In this document: one piece after another, positions 33,681-45,785 of the stretch | How positions within the stretch are numbered: position 1 is the first letter of the stretch | Layout: every line of letters begins with the position of its first letter | Source: Oasisia sp. SBJ-2009 | Taxonomy: Eukaryota; Annelida; Polychaeta; Sabellida; Siboglinidae | Length of the DNA: 64,000 nucleotides | Direction: 5' to 3' | NCBI GenBank assembly: GCA_964017155.1 | Contig: OZ024858.1 | Location: 29,379,687-29,443,686 of the forward strand | Notes under the pieces: model-generated | What the model saw: the letters and a program-made list of their open reading frames with translations, nothing else | Databases searched by the model: none | Told to the model about the DNA's origin: nothing | Made by a program: the position numbers and the translations under genes

Positions 33681-34793
33681 TCACGCTTTGCCGTTACTGC
33701 GTTCGGTGCTCGACGGGGAGCCGATCTCGGGCACGCGGGTGGCCGTGCGGTTGAGCTCCAGCTTGACGGGCTCGAAGGTTGCGTAGCGACTGCAGAGGAG
33801 CCTCCGGAAGCTCTTGCGGAAGTTCTCGGAGAGAAAGGCGTAGAGCAGCGGGTTGATGCAACTGTTCATGTAGGCGAAGCAAGTGGACGCGATACGCACG
33901 CTGACGAACGTCATCGACTGGCTGGCCGGGCCAAAGTACTGAATGAGGAACATGACGTGAACGGGCAGCCAGCAGAGCGCGAACATGACGACGACGACGA
34001 CGACCATGTAGGTGACGCGTCGCTTGTTGCGCATGCTCTCGGCCGAGCGACTGATGCCCGGCGTGGCGCGGTACAGCAGCCGACGTAGCAGGCGCCCGTA
34101 GAGCACGCACACCGTCGTCAGCGGGAGCACGTAGCCGAACGCGAAGAAGCAGCCGTAGAAGATGCGACCCTGGACCTGGCCCTCGTGGTAGATCTTCAGG
34201 TTGAGGCAGGCCGAGCGCAGTTCGCCGATGTACGTGTACGAGACGTGTTCGTGATCGTACAGCACGGGCACGTTCATCGCCATGATGGTCGCCCACAGTA
34301 TGCCGATGACGACATACGCGTTGCGCTCGTTGCGGTACGCCATCGAGCTGATGGCGTGTACGACGGCGAGGTAGCGGTCGACGGACATCAGCACGAGGGT
34401 GTACACGCTGGCGTAGGCGGACACGTTGAGGGCGTACTGGTAGATCTTGCAGAAGACGCTGCCGAACGGCCACACGGTGATGGCGTAGGAGACGGCGGTG
34501 AAGGGCACGCACATGACGATGAAGAGGAGGTCGGCGACGGCCAGGTTGATGATGAGGATGTTCGTAGTGTTGCGCATCAGCCGGTTCGACAGCACGACGA
34601 TGATGACGAACAGGTTGCCGAAGAAACCGAGCACCGCGATGAGACCGAAGGTGACGGGAACGACGACGCCGACGACGGCCTCGTAGTGACGCATCCTCGC
34701 GATGAACTCGCTGTCCGCCACGCTGCAGTTCGTCTCGTTGCAGCTCTCGGCCAGCGCGACACTCGCGTCCAGCGTCACCGCGCTCGCATTCAT
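33681..34793 (-). CDS. AstAR: allatostatin-A/galanin-type neuropeptide GPCR, intronless
   Basis: A 370-residue rhodopsin-class receptor, expected to sit in the plasma membrane and couple a neuropeptide to G proteins. I chose the ATG at 34793; the frame runs 48 codons further upstream, but those codons look non-coding, and from this Met the short N-terminus has N-glycosylation sites at N2, N19 and N22. Class marks are GN60 in helix 1, LAVAD88 in helix 2, C115 and C196 for the disulfide, DRY at 139-141, CWLP at 274-277, NPLLY at 314-318 and a palmitoylatable C334. The sequences MRNTTNILIINLAVADLLF, VDRYLAVVHAISSMAYR and NPLLYAFLSENFRKSF are typical of allatostatin-A receptors; galanin receptors are the nearest alternative. 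The gene is one exon and much more GC-rich than its surroundings. An antisense open frame over its 3' half is a shadow of the GC-rich codon use. Confidence 0.9.
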   Translation of the reverse strand: MNASAVTLDASVALAESCNETNCSVADSEFIARMRHYEAVVGVVVPVTFGLIAVLGFFGNLFVIIVVLSNRLMRNTTNILIINLAVADLLFIVMCVPFTAVSYAITVWPFGSVFCKIYQYALNVSAYASVYTLVLMSVDRYLAVVHAISSMAYRNERNAYVVIGILWATIMAMNVPVLYDHEHVSYTYIGELRSACLNLKIYHEGQVQGRIFYGCFFAFGYVLPLTTVCVLYGRLLRRLLYRATPGISRSAESMRNKRRVTYMVVVVVVMFALCWLPVHVMFLIQYFGPASQSMTFVSVRIASTCFAYMNSCINPLLYAFLSENFRKSFRRLLCSRYATFEPVKLELNRTATRVPEIGSPSSTERSNGKA

Positions 34794-37090
34794 CGTGGTC
34801 GCGTGTTCTCGCTCGCAAAGTCTCGCAACAACGCGACTAGGCTGACAACCGACGAGCCTACTCGTGTAGATGAACGTGCGCGTCGAATGTGCGCATGTTG
34901 AGAAATGTTTAAAGTGAGTAACTCGGTGCGGAATCACACAAATAGCGTTGTGTATCGTAATTCGAATTCGAGATCCGTCGTTTCTCGTTCATTCGAAAAC
35001 ACCAGATCATCCGGTGATGCCGACAATGTGTCGACTGTTCATTATCACGCGTTGTTTAGTTGACAATTCTGAAGCGCCTACTTCCTTCTCAATCATTGCT
35101 GGATTCGACGATGAAGATCCGGCGTCTGGAATGCGTCTGAAAAAACAAGAGAAGAAGCGATGAATAGATTCGTTTTTGCACCGTGAGAGGACTTTAAAAA
35201 AACTATAGCACATGAGAGTAAAACTTGTCCCGATCAATCATACCGACCGCCAGAGAAACCAACAAATGTATCCACTCCCACGAAGCAAAACCAAACTGTA
35301 GACATGTGCGGCAGATAGGAACCTCCGTCAGTTAGCTGTCGCGCGGCAACGTAACACTAAACGGGTATTGCGTCGGGCAGGTAAGCTGACGGAACACAAA
35401 CATGTGTTTAGCTGGTAACAGCCAGTAAATGAAACAAACCGTGAGAAGCCCAGTAACTGTCTGATTGGTGTTGACACGACGAATCCAGACGAACTATCAT
35501 GTCATGTCGTGTGTTCCTCGCAAGTTATCAGTGCGTACAGCAAACTACGGCTTCGGTGTATTAGCGGCTGGCCAATGTAATCATCTCCGTGTTCGTGCTT
35601 CGAAGGCACCTGATCGAATGGATTGTCGATGGGCGTTGACTTTTATTGTTGACGTTCTAACTCGCTGTGTCGCGCGATAATCTACATCACACCATTCGGT
35701 AGTTTCCGTAAAATTACAAACGCAAAGGTATAATCTTGTTGCGTATTGCACAACATCATAACTGATATCTTCGTTAGACCTACGTTATTTGACGGTCACG
35801 TCACTTCTGTTAGACAGTTTGAAACGTTTGTAGTTGTGCTCCTTATTTTATTATGGTAACTTTATTTGACGAGAAAGATTTGTGGACTTACTTGCAAAGT
35901 GTGACCATTTGATAGTATAAAATAAAGTTGCAAATATATTTGGAGAAGTGTTCTCGTAGCGTTCATTTTGAAACTTTGCGGAGTTTGCTTTTGCACACGT
36001 AGGAGTAAATAAAAAGAAAAATAGTGAAGTGGTTTTGAAACGATGAATGTTGAAGATTCCAACGGGCCGGTTTATCTTTAAGCTTGTAGTAGACCTAATA
36101 CACAAAGCGGCAACCAGTTGATAAATATACTACAGACAATGCACGAATCAGTGCGTACAGAATGCCAGATGTTGTATAACCTAATTCAATCAGTACCTCA
36201 ACTTCGTCGTAGTCAAATAAATGCGTCCTGGAGCGTGTGGATTGCAAACAGACCAGGGTAAATCGGTATTAAACGACAAGTGATACTGTCATGAAAGAAC
36301 TGCATGTCCTTTCTCCTCGTCTGCTAGCAATATGTGTGCTCCAGGGAACATGATACGGAACTCGGTTACCGTACGTTGCACGTCTTGACCGCAATTATAG
36401 TTTGGACACGATGCGTACAGTTGCATAACCTCTCCCATGTGTACATGGGATCACAATGTTTTTACGACGCCTGAGCAAATTCGTCCTTCCTTAAAGGAAA
36501 ATAAAGTCCAGGCCTGGTCGAACCTCCCGGACATCCCGGCGAGAACAAAGGCGAGGCCGGCGTGAGTTGCACCTGTCGCCAACTGCGATAACTCAGCGAC
36601 GCCCGCCAGACCGGATCCGTGGAGCGAAGTCTACGACAAGGTCGCGCGTATTAGCAGCGAGACTATGAAATATTAACGAGACAATTCTTGCTAATGCGTC
36701 CAGTGCCGGCGTCACCAAAGACGGTGCAACGATACAGCGGCACGTTGTTGAAACAACCGAGGTGTCAAGGACGTCACCACGCGGAGACAGTTGCCGTGCC
36801 GGAGCCATCCCAGCGGGTTTAAACGGAGACAAGTAGCGGCCCTATCGAGCCCGCAGGCGTCACCGGCGGTGCAATAACTAAATGCCACTTGCTCACTAGG
36901 TTAAATTGCATTAACGTCAACACGCTGAAAACCGTCACGGAGAAGGGTGATTGTGTTGTGGAAGGTTTATCAGGTGCGCCGGAGACAGCAACTGGCGTTG
37001 ATTGTGCACCAAAAAGTACACCGAACTTACGAAGTGGTAATTCAGTACAATGGCTAGTATAAAAAGGCCATTTACAACGTACTCTGTCTG
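34794..37090. other. intergenic sequence upstream of the receptor gene
   Basis: No recognised gene. The 5' flank of the receptor has no clear TATA box. A GC-richer patch at 36500-36900 has no coding sign. Confidence 0.45.
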
Positions 37091-37104
37091 TTCATGATAA
37101 ATGT

Positions 37105-37200
37105 GCATACACATGCGCGCGCACACGCGCACACGCGCACACGCGCACACATACGCGCACACATACGCGCACACATACGCGCACACGCACACGCACACGC

Positions 37201-37261
<61 letters not shown>

Positions 37262-37264
37262 CAC
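37105..37264 (+). repeat. (CA)n/(CG-CA) microsatellite, first copy
   Basis: Mixed cgcaca and acac units ending in a pure CA run. It forms the left end of a small tandem duplication whose second copy lies at 37684-37751. Confidence 0.95.
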
Positions 37265-37304
37265 GAACACACACCTATAATTATACTATACAGATGACGG
37301 TAAT

Positions 37305-37635
37305 GTGTACACACCATGCAATTTTGAAGAAAGCTCGTGCTGTCGCTACTGAGTCTGATCACCCGCTCTCTACGTTCTTCCATGTACTTCCGTCTCGAAG
37401 GAGATACCGTTGTATAAAATGTAAAACATCTCGCTATAGCAGGAGTTTTGTGCCTGTGGCCATTAGAATGTTGAATGCTAAATGATTCATATTGCTCTCA
37501 ACCGGTTGAACTGTTCTTATAGTGGATACATCTGGAATTCACTTGCATTTTGTTGTGACCATCCCACATATTGTAGATCATGAGTTGTACAATGCATATC
37601 AATTTTAAGGACAATAAAGTGATTGATTGATTGAT
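37305..37635 (+). mobile_element. 331-bp 5'-truncated LINE insertion with target duplication
   Basis: It codes (to about 37485) for a LINE polymerase C-terminus: SDHPLSTFFHVLPSRRRYRC followed by TSRYSRSFVPVAIRMLN, then a stop, a 3' UTR and aataaagtgattgattgatt. The insertion is bracketed by taat (37301-37304 and 37636-37639). The unoccupied sequence ggtaat-atgctataattc is preserved at 37775-37793 in the neighbouring duplicate, which fixes both ends. Confidence 0.85.
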
Positions 37636-37823
37636 TAATATGCTATAATTCAAGCATGGCGTTAATATACCATAATACGTGTACACATACAAACATACGC
37701 ACACACACACACACGCACGCACACACACATACACGCACGCACACACACACCTATAATTATACTATACAGATGACGGTAATATGCTATAATTCAAGCATGG
37801 CGTTAATATACCATAATACGTGT
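37636..37823 (+). repeat. tandem duplication carrying the empty LINE site
   Basis: atgctataattcaagcatgg and the following 25 bases to acgtgt occur at 37640-37683 and again at 37781-37823. cctataattatactatacag with gatgacggtaat occurs at 37274-37304 and 37751-37780. A CA run precedes each (37684-37751 for the second). The order shows one ancestral block duplicated in tandem, then the left copy split by the LINE. Confidence 0.85.
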
Positions 37824-38785
37824 TAATCACGCGATGAATGAATGTTATCTATATTGCGACATTTAACGCAATCGAACAGTTCTCAGTAAAATTCTCGCGA
37901 TTACGCGACTACTACAATGCGATGCTAACTACTTATAAGTTTATTATTTTTTATAGTAAATATGGATTCAATACATTTTATATGATGTTAATATACCGTA
38001 ATGCAAGATATGTTTACGATATATCCGGGCAAAGAATTATTCCCACAACCGATATATGTCTACTTATCAATAAACTTTCAACTGGATGTGATTTGACTTA
38101 AGCTACGTAATTAACATACTATTTAATTTTAATGAAGTAATAATTCTAATTAATGTTATACCCATGAGGTCTATGATTGTATAACAGTCCTATGCGTGTA
38201 AATATTTTACAGTATTATCCCTCTACGGTGCACTTGTCGTGAATGAAATTTCCCCCAGTGACAATAAATAGAAATATGTCTTATCGTAAATATATAGGTC
38301 AAATGTTCACTAGCCACACAGACCATTCCGCAGTTTTTGTACGTGTGACTGAGAATGCCATCATTCATCACGTTCAAGCGACGAAATTCCTTATAGTAAA
38401 TGGCCAGGGTCATCACTCATCCCGTCCACTACGTGTTGCTCTCTTTATGAGCACTGATGAGCAAGCTGACTCTATAGTGTCATCGTTAATTCCCCCATCA
38501 AACCCACTAGACTAGGTGGCGAGCTCTGTAGTCGCCAGTCACTCAGTGTGAGTTCTCGAGAGGGCGTCTAAAAAACTAAATTATATATAAGTTTAACCTA
38601 ATTAACGCTAAAATATATAGGGTGTGCATTACAAATACTATTTACCACCACAATTCTTTATGAAATAGATGCAATTATCTGGATGCTTTCGCGTGATTTC
38701 GAAATGCAGTGTACGTATGCTATAGGGTGTGAAGGCAATTTATGACAAATATGGGTCACATATAGGGCGAAGATCAGTAACAAAA
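37824..38785. other. no recognised gene
   Basis: A 90-codon frame at 38243-38515 begins with ATG and ends in SSLIPPSNPLD, but I recognise no family. Confidence 0.35.
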
Positions 38786-38924
38786 TAATAGTTTGTGTGT
38801 GCGTGCGTGCGTGCGTGCGTGCGTGTGTGTGTGTGTGTGTGGGTGTGTATGTGTGTATGTATGTGTGTGTGCGTGTGTGTGTGCGCGTGTGTGTGTGTGC
38901 GTGCGTGCATGCGTGCGTGTGTGA
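38786..38924 (+). repeat. (GT)n/(GCGT)n microsatellite
   Basis: Mixed gcgt, gtgt and gtat units. Open frames here are repeat artefacts. Confidence 0.95.
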
Positions 38925-39246
38925 ATTACATGTTTTCTCCCGTATCTCCACGCTCCAGTCTGATCACTGGCCAACCGTAACAACCGACAACATATACCGC
39001 AGCTAGTGAGAGGGGAATGCGCGACTTCTATTCGCGGCAAAAGAAAGCGCATGTTATTGACTGTACTGACCACCGTCCGTGTTATTAGTGTAGGATATTG
39101 ACACAGCTGTGAACGACCTCCAAAGTATCGGTCCGTACGACGTCCTCTCATGTGTCAGTCCGTAGGCCATTCTATCATCTTCCACATGTCAGTCCGTAGG
39201 CGCTCCTCTCACAATCCGTCTATTTTGGGAAACGCATATATACTCT

Positions 39247-39464
39247 ATGTATGTATGTATGTATGTATGTATGTATGTATGTATGTGTGTATGTGTGTAT
39301 GTGTGTATGTGTGTATGTGTGTATGTGTATATGTGTGTATGTGTGTATGTGTGTATGTGTGTATGTATGTATGTATGTATGTATGTATGTATGTATGTAT
39401 GTATGTATGTATGTATGTACGTACGTACGTATGTACGTACGTACGTACGTACGTACGCATGTAC

Positions 39465-39495
<31 letters not shown>

Positions 39496-39497
39496 TG
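39247..39497 (+). repeat. (GTAT)n with (GTGT), (GTAC) and (GCGT) sections
   Basis: A tetranucleotide array that changes motif stepwise: GTAT, alternating GTGT/GTAT, GTAT again, GTAC, then GCGT. The stepwise point changes suggest successive expansion of mutated units. Confidence 0.95.
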
Positions 39498-40320
39498 ATT
39501 GCCCGTTTCTGTCTCTCTGTCTGTCCATCTGTCTATATATGTGATAATATGTTGAATGAATAACATAACGCAGTCTAACTATTTTCACGAAATAATATTT
39601 GTTTTATCATTTTTAATAGGTGTTTTTTTAGTTCCTGTATTTCTTACAGCCTGCTCTGGTCGGTATTGGAAAGAAACTGCTGACACCGCAGAACTTATAT
39701 CAATGTACAAAACAGCTGCACATAATTATTATATATAATTTTTGTCGTATGTTCAATCAATGCGCCACGCATTGTTCGGCTCATAATAATTATGTAAAAC
39801 ATTTCTTTCATCTGGTCATACAACAAATGGCACACAATTGAAACGCCATCATTAAGCAATGGTGTAGTTCTATCTCACCACAATAACACCAATCTCGTGG
39901 AGTCGCTCGATAATTTCTAAGGTTTACACGGTGTGTTTATGTATCATATTCAGGACGCTTTAAACGCCTGGCGACACTGCTATTATTCGGGCTTTCGTTG
40001 AAGATATCGTATCTGATTCCAATGTCGCCCAACGTAAATACAACATTGATGTGACTGCGCAAATGCGTACAGAATAATTCATTTTCGCTTCATCTTGTCA
40101 ACGCGGCTTTGTATTGATTCCGTTTTTAGCAATTATTTCCTCACGTAAGCGCTTATCTCACATAGCGGAAATAGGCGCTTTAAAAACCACAATGTATGCA
40201 TAAGTGCTATAGCATGCATGTGGACGTGTGATTATAATATGAACACATGTGACATTCGAAAACAACTATTGTATGTTTGTTTGCCAACATATCTTTATCT
40301 GGTAAGAAACAATTATATTT
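39498..40320. other. no recognised gene
   Basis: AT-rich spacer with no recognisable coding sequence. Confidence 0.4.
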
Positions 40321-40677
40321 CCGTCCGTCCGTCCGTCCGTCCGTCCGTCCGTCCGTCCGTCCGTCCGTCCGTCCGTCCGTCCGTCCGTCCGTCCGTCCGT
40401 CCGTCCGTCCGTCCGTCCGTCCGTCCGTCCGTCCGTCCGTCCGTCCGTCCGTCCGTCCGTCCGTCCGTCCGTCCGTCCGTCCGTCCGTCCGTCCGTCCGT
40501 CCGTCCGTCCGTCCGTCCGTCCGTCCGTCCGTCCGTCCGTCCGTCCGTCCGTCCGTCCGTCCGTCCGTCCGTCCGTCCGTCCGTCCGTCCGTCCGTCCGT
40601 CCGTCCGTCCGTCCGTCCGTCCGTCCGTCCGTCCGTCCGTCCGTCCGTCCGTCCGTCCGCCGTCCGTCCGTCCGTCC
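40321..40677 (+). repeat. (CCGT)n microsatellite, about 89 units
   Basis: A perfect run to about 40659, one lost base, then a few more units. Its reverse complement is (ACGG)n, the motif of the array at 44439-44817, so the two form a long inverted pair. Confidence 0.97.
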
Positions 40678-42038
40678 TCGAACACCCGTAGACACTGTGT
40701 AAGCCGTCTGCATATCACGGCGAACAGTGCAGCGACAAGCGAGACGAGGAAGAAAGAAGAGGAAAACAGATAAAAAAACATACGTATTTGCCACAGAAAG
40801 CATGCGTTATTACACCGATGCGGAAAACATATGGTCGCGTTCCTCTCGTTCCCAGACGGTGAACGAGACAACGAGACATACCATGTGTGCCTAGTCACTG
40901 ACGCGGCAAGTGCATGTTGCCAAAGCTCCAACATTGTCCGACTGACACTTATTAACACATATTAGAACAATTGCGGAAAATGCTGTCTGTGCGCTGATCA
41001 AGCTTTCCGACGTGTGTTCGACTGCTGTTATATATCATTGCCAAACAGAAAGAGACATCCGTTCGCGGTGTGATTAGCGGATGTCCAAGTCTGCGTAGAA
41101 GGTCAATACGCCCGACTAACTCCGTCTTATAGACGCTAGGAAGCATGACACTCTATTATGTCAGGCCGCAGTCTTTACCTGTGTTTTCTGCATACTTTGG
41201 CGCAGAATGTGATCGTATTGCATGAAACACGTGGTGTCTATAGTCGGTTCATTGCTCTTGCTGGGAAACGTCGCCGATGTAGTAAATCTATGTTAGTGTT
41301 TCACACGCATACAAACGTCTCGTAGGTTCTACATATTATAACCAGATAATTACTCGCATGACTCTCTAATCTAACTCTTTAACTAAACACTATTAACACC
41401 CGAACTGACCATCGACAAATAGCGTAAACTGTCACCGTGCATACACAGGTAAGGTTTTATGTATTACTGTATCCAGTGCTTAGAATAACTGTTCAAAGCG
41501 CTTTAAATAAGGGTTTGACAGATATGTTCAAATAAACTCCGGCTCGACCTGTGTGGGAATTATAATGATCCGAAACGAACATTGTAAGCATAAACATTCA
41601 AGTGATTATGCATTCGCAATAACATTTAGATCATACGTTTAGGGATGACGTCGCACACTTACAGCAAACGACTAAATGTAAACTTGTTCCCCCCCCCACC
41701 CCCACCCCGTCGCACATCACGTGTTCAGACGTGCCCTCCCGAAGAATCGAATCACCTTTCCGACTTCCTTGTACTCACATTACGATGTCAATGTGTAACA
41801 CGATATTGTGTTGATTCTAATTCTGATGCATTTATGCATGAGCCAACAGGCATTACGCTAAATCACAAGAGAGTGCCACTGTGTTAATATTCGTTTATTT
41901 TAATTCAATAAATTTGGCGACGAAACGACACGCCTACACATAGAGCTACGTAATGAATGCGTGTGATTGAACACTTTCTAGACTACCGTGTAAATGGCTG
42001 ACACCACGTGACACATTCCCCACTGAGTTACGGAAAGC
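40678..42038. other. no recognised gene
   Basis: Unique-looking spacer with a C-rich patch (cccccccccaccccc) near 41690. Confidence 0.4.
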
Positions 42039-42363
42039 CATCGTCGCGCACCAGGGGTCGCTGCGGCTGGCTACGTCAGTACCAGCTCTTCTCTACCTCT
42101 GGCACACTCCTTTCAACAATTCCTCTTTTAACGTCAGCGAATGAAATCGCCCACGAGGAGTGTGGTTGGGCTCCTAGGAAATGGTAACGTTGGGTGATTT
42201 CAGTCTTCAAATTGGCGCGGGTATTTGCGCTGTTCCCACGGCTGACGCAGTAGCGAACGGCGAAGTCAATTGCTATAACTGTATCGTTCGACTCCGCTCA
42301 ATCTCCATGCTTTATGGAGACGTTTTAGTGACGTAGCTCAACGACCCCTGGCGTGCGACGATG
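42039..42363. mobile_element. 325-bp MITE with terminal inverted repeats
   Basis: The left end begins catcgtcgc and continues caggggtcgct to ctacgtca. The right end, reverse-complemented, has the same blocks in the same order (catcgtcgc, ccaggggtcgtt, ctacgtca) with a few differences. The arms are about 35-40 bp. No coding sequence is visible between them, and I could not identify a target-site duplication. The superfamily is unsettled; the CAGGGGTCG block is hAT-like but is not at the very end. Confidence 0.65.
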
Positions 42364-43204
42364 TGGTAGGCTGCCTTCCTAACCACAGCACAAAATGTAA
42401 ATGTCATTATCAGATATTTTACTTAAAAAAAATTAATGACGATGAATTGTGTTCAGTGCATATTAAATGACAACGAATACCCGTGGTTAGCGTGTTCGTC
42501 CGTTCGTTCGTTCGTTTAATATCGGTCGACACGGCTCACAGCATTTCTCGCTGACCGGATACGCTGATATTTCATTAGGCTGCTAATTTAAGAAAGAATT
42601 GATGGCTGGTCTGCTCACCTATTGTTTATCTGGTGTATAAATCGACTGTTCGCAAACAGCTGCGTCTTGAAATATGTGCGCGTCGACACAGCCCGGTAGT
42701 GGTGTGGTTTAATGCTATAGAAGTACAGCTGGTGATAATCACAACATCAGAACCTCGTTTATTACTAATGGTTCTCACTTAATACATCATAAACATATGT
42801 AGGAATCGTCCACATTCGGAGTTAGGTGAAATAACATAGAATCGCTGCTTGTCGGGAAATTTACATTTTGTCAAAAGACAGGACGTGAGCTAATGAACAA
42901 ATTTCATCTTGAAATTTGTAAAACGATTTCTTATGTTAGTTTCTCCTTCATATGCTGAATGATAATAAGATTATTTCAAACAATACCAACAAATGGGCAC
43001 CTGTTTTCATGTACCAATTTGTCCATGATGTTGTTTTGCGATGCAACTTAGTCGCCAGGATTCATATAAATTGCAAATTATAAAGGTGACACATTTCACA
43101 TCCGGTTGATGCATATCTCATGGAAAGAAATCTGTATGGACCTAATTCTCTTTGAATCCACAGTTTCATATATCATTTAAAAACATCACCAGGTAGTTTA
43201 GAAT
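42364..43204. other. no recognised gene
   Basis: AT-rich spacer; four TTCG units near 42495-42516. Confidence 0.4.
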
Positions 43205-43935
43205 ACGGCGATAGCCAACAACAGTATAACGCCGACGGTATACCTTCCTTGTGACATCAGCGATAGCCAACAATAATATAACGCCGACGGAATACCTTCC
43301 TTGTGACATCAGCGATAGCCAACACCAACATATAACGCCGACGATATACCTGCCTTGTGACATCAACGATAGCCAATAACAATATAACGCCGAGGGTATA
43401 CCTGCCTTGTGACATCAGCGATAGCCAACAACAATATAACGCCGACGTTATACCTTCCTTGTGAAATCAGCGATAGCCAACAACAATATAACGCCGATGG
43501 TATACCTTCCTTGTGACATCAGCGATAGCTAACAACAATATAACGCCGACGGAATACCTTCCTTGTGATATCAGCGATAGCCAACAACAACATATAACGC
43601 TGACGGCATACTTTCCTTGTGACCTCAGCGATAGCCAATAACAATATAACGCCGACGGTTTACCTGCCTTGTGACATCAGCGATAGCCAACAACAATATA
43701 ACGCCGACGGTATACCTGCCTTGTGACATCAGCGATAGCCAACAACAATATAACGCCGACGGTATACCTGCCTTGTGACATCAGCGATAGCCAACAACAA
43801 TATAACGCCGACGGTATACCTGCCTTGTGACATCAGCGATAGCCAACAACAATATAACGCCGACGGTATACCTGCCTTGTGACATCAGCGATAGCCAACA
43901 ACAATATAACGCCGACGGTATACCTGCCTTGTGAA
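43205..43935 (+). repeat. 52-bp minisatellite, about 14 units
   Basis: Units contain cgatagccaacaacaatata, acgccgacgg and cttgtgacatcag. The downstream units (from about 43680) are nearly identical, while the upstream ones carry substitutions and a 1-3 bp length variant (aacaacaacatataacg). The array has therefore been homogenised more recently at its right end. Confidence 0.93.
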
Positions 43936-44438
43936 ACCAGCGTGGTGTTCCCAACTAAGATAAAACTAAATGAAGTCCATAAACTCGATATGTCAACACA
44001 TTAATTTGCATGCTGTGTATCGTTGTCAGCTAACAAACAGGCATGTTGACCATTGCAACAACCTCAGCATGTAGCTTTATTATCCTAATGAGCAGATCGT
44101 CAGCTACTAAATGCCAAGGTCTGTGGGCTCATTTGCAAAAGCACCCGCCTGCGATTACAAGCAGCACACGCGACACTTTGCTTATGACCGTTGCACTCAA
44201 CTAGATTGACGAGGGCGCTTATGCGGACACCTGAGTAGTGTGATGGGGTATTATGTTGCAGTGACGGGACTTGTAATTTAGAAATAGTTATACGCCTACA
44301 CCGTGTACTCCAATGTTACAATAATTCTTGTTCATTCGAAGTGTAACTGTTTCCGTAAATGTACTTTTATGTAGTATATACAGTTGGTATAATTACAGTA
44401 CGGATTTTTGTTTTGATCATTAACAAATTAATGGATTG
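43936..44438. other. no recognised gene
   Basis: Spacer between the 52-bp array and the tetranucleotide array. No feature seen. Confidence 0.4.
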
Positions 44439-44817
44439 GATGGACGGACGGACGGACGGACGGACGGACGGACGGACGGACGGACGGACGGACGGACGGA
44501 CGGACGGACGGACGGACGGACGGACGGACGGACGGACGGACGGACGGACGGACGGACGGACGGACGGACGGACGGACGGACGGACGGACGGACGGACGGA
44601 CGGACGGACGGACGGACGGACGGACGGACGGACGGACGGACGGACGGACGGACGGACGGACGGACGGACGGACGGACGGACGGACGGACGGACGGACGGA
44701 CGGACGGACGGACGGACGGACGGACGGACGGACGGACGGACGGACGGACGGACGGACGGACGGACGGACGGACGGACGGACGGACGGACGGACGGACGGA
44801 CGGACGGACGGACGGAT
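44439..44817 (+). repeat. (GGAC)n microsatellite, about 94 units
   Basis: A perfect run, the same motif as (ACGG)n. It reads RTDG or SVRP in open frames. It is complementary to the (CCGT)n array 3.8 kb away. Confidence 0.97.
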
Positions 44818-45035
44818 TTTATTCAACGACAAAAACTACGCAATCGACGTTCAACGCATTCACAATGTGGTGTGCCGCTGGTGTTGAAAGGACGTTACTG
44901 AAGTCTTAGAAAGACAATTAGCAAAGTGCAAAAGGACTGAGTAGAAAGGGTTAATTACTGATGCGTTAGCGTTAGCAGCGTTAGCAGATGCTGCGTCAAC
45001 ACGACATCAATCTCTTTCTGAGTAGGCTGGGTTAC

Positions 45036-45450
45036 ATACATACACACATACATACATACATACATACATACATACATACATACATACATACATACATACA
45101 TACATACATACATACATACATACATACATACACACATACATATATACATACATGCATGCATACATACATACATACAGGCATACACACATACATACATACA
45201 TACATACATACATACATACATACATACATGCTTGCATAGATACATACATACATACATACATACATACATACATACATACATACATACATACATACATACA
45301 CAAACACACACATACGTGTGTGTGTTTATTGTCCAGTTGCTTTATGTTGTTATACACACACATACATATATACGTTCGTACTTACATACACACACATATA
45401 CATACATGCATACATACACACATACATATATACATACACACATACGTGTG
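45036..45450 (+). repeat. (CATA)n microsatellite, two sections
   Basis: The main run is at 45036-45302 with a few CATG and CACA variants. A looser section of CACA/CATA lies at 45352-45450 after a 50-bp interruption. Confidence 0.95.
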
Positions 45451-45483
45451 TGATAACAACACAATACAATAAATATACACGTA

Positions 45484-45493
<10 letters not shown>

Positions 45494-45570
<77 letters not shown>

Positions 45571-45605
45571 ATTACATACTAATACTACTAATAATAATAA
45601 TAATA
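45494..45605. repeat. (TA)n followed by (AAT)n
   Basis: A TA run of about 70 bp, then a short (AATA/AAT) section. Confidence 0.95.
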
Positions 45606-45785
45606 ATATTTTTTTCTAGTAGTAGTTGTTGTTGTTGTTTTTGTTTTTGTTTTTGTTGTTGTATTTATCTTTAACAAAAGTGCACAAACAAAGCAACCAA
45701 AGCAAACAAATAACGTTCATAATAATAATAACTGTAATAATTATAATAGTGCAATTATGATAATGACGATGCGAGTACAACAAAG

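Noticed and set aside
33694..34901. Long frames overlapping the receptor gene on both strands (including an Arg-rich 374-codon minus frame)
   Set aside because: They are shadows of the GC-rich receptor codons. The chosen frame has all GPCR hallmarks.
40207..40958. Open frames of repeated RTDG/SVRP at 40.3 and 44.4 kb
   Set aside because: These are translations of (CCGT)n/(GGAC)n arrays on both strands.
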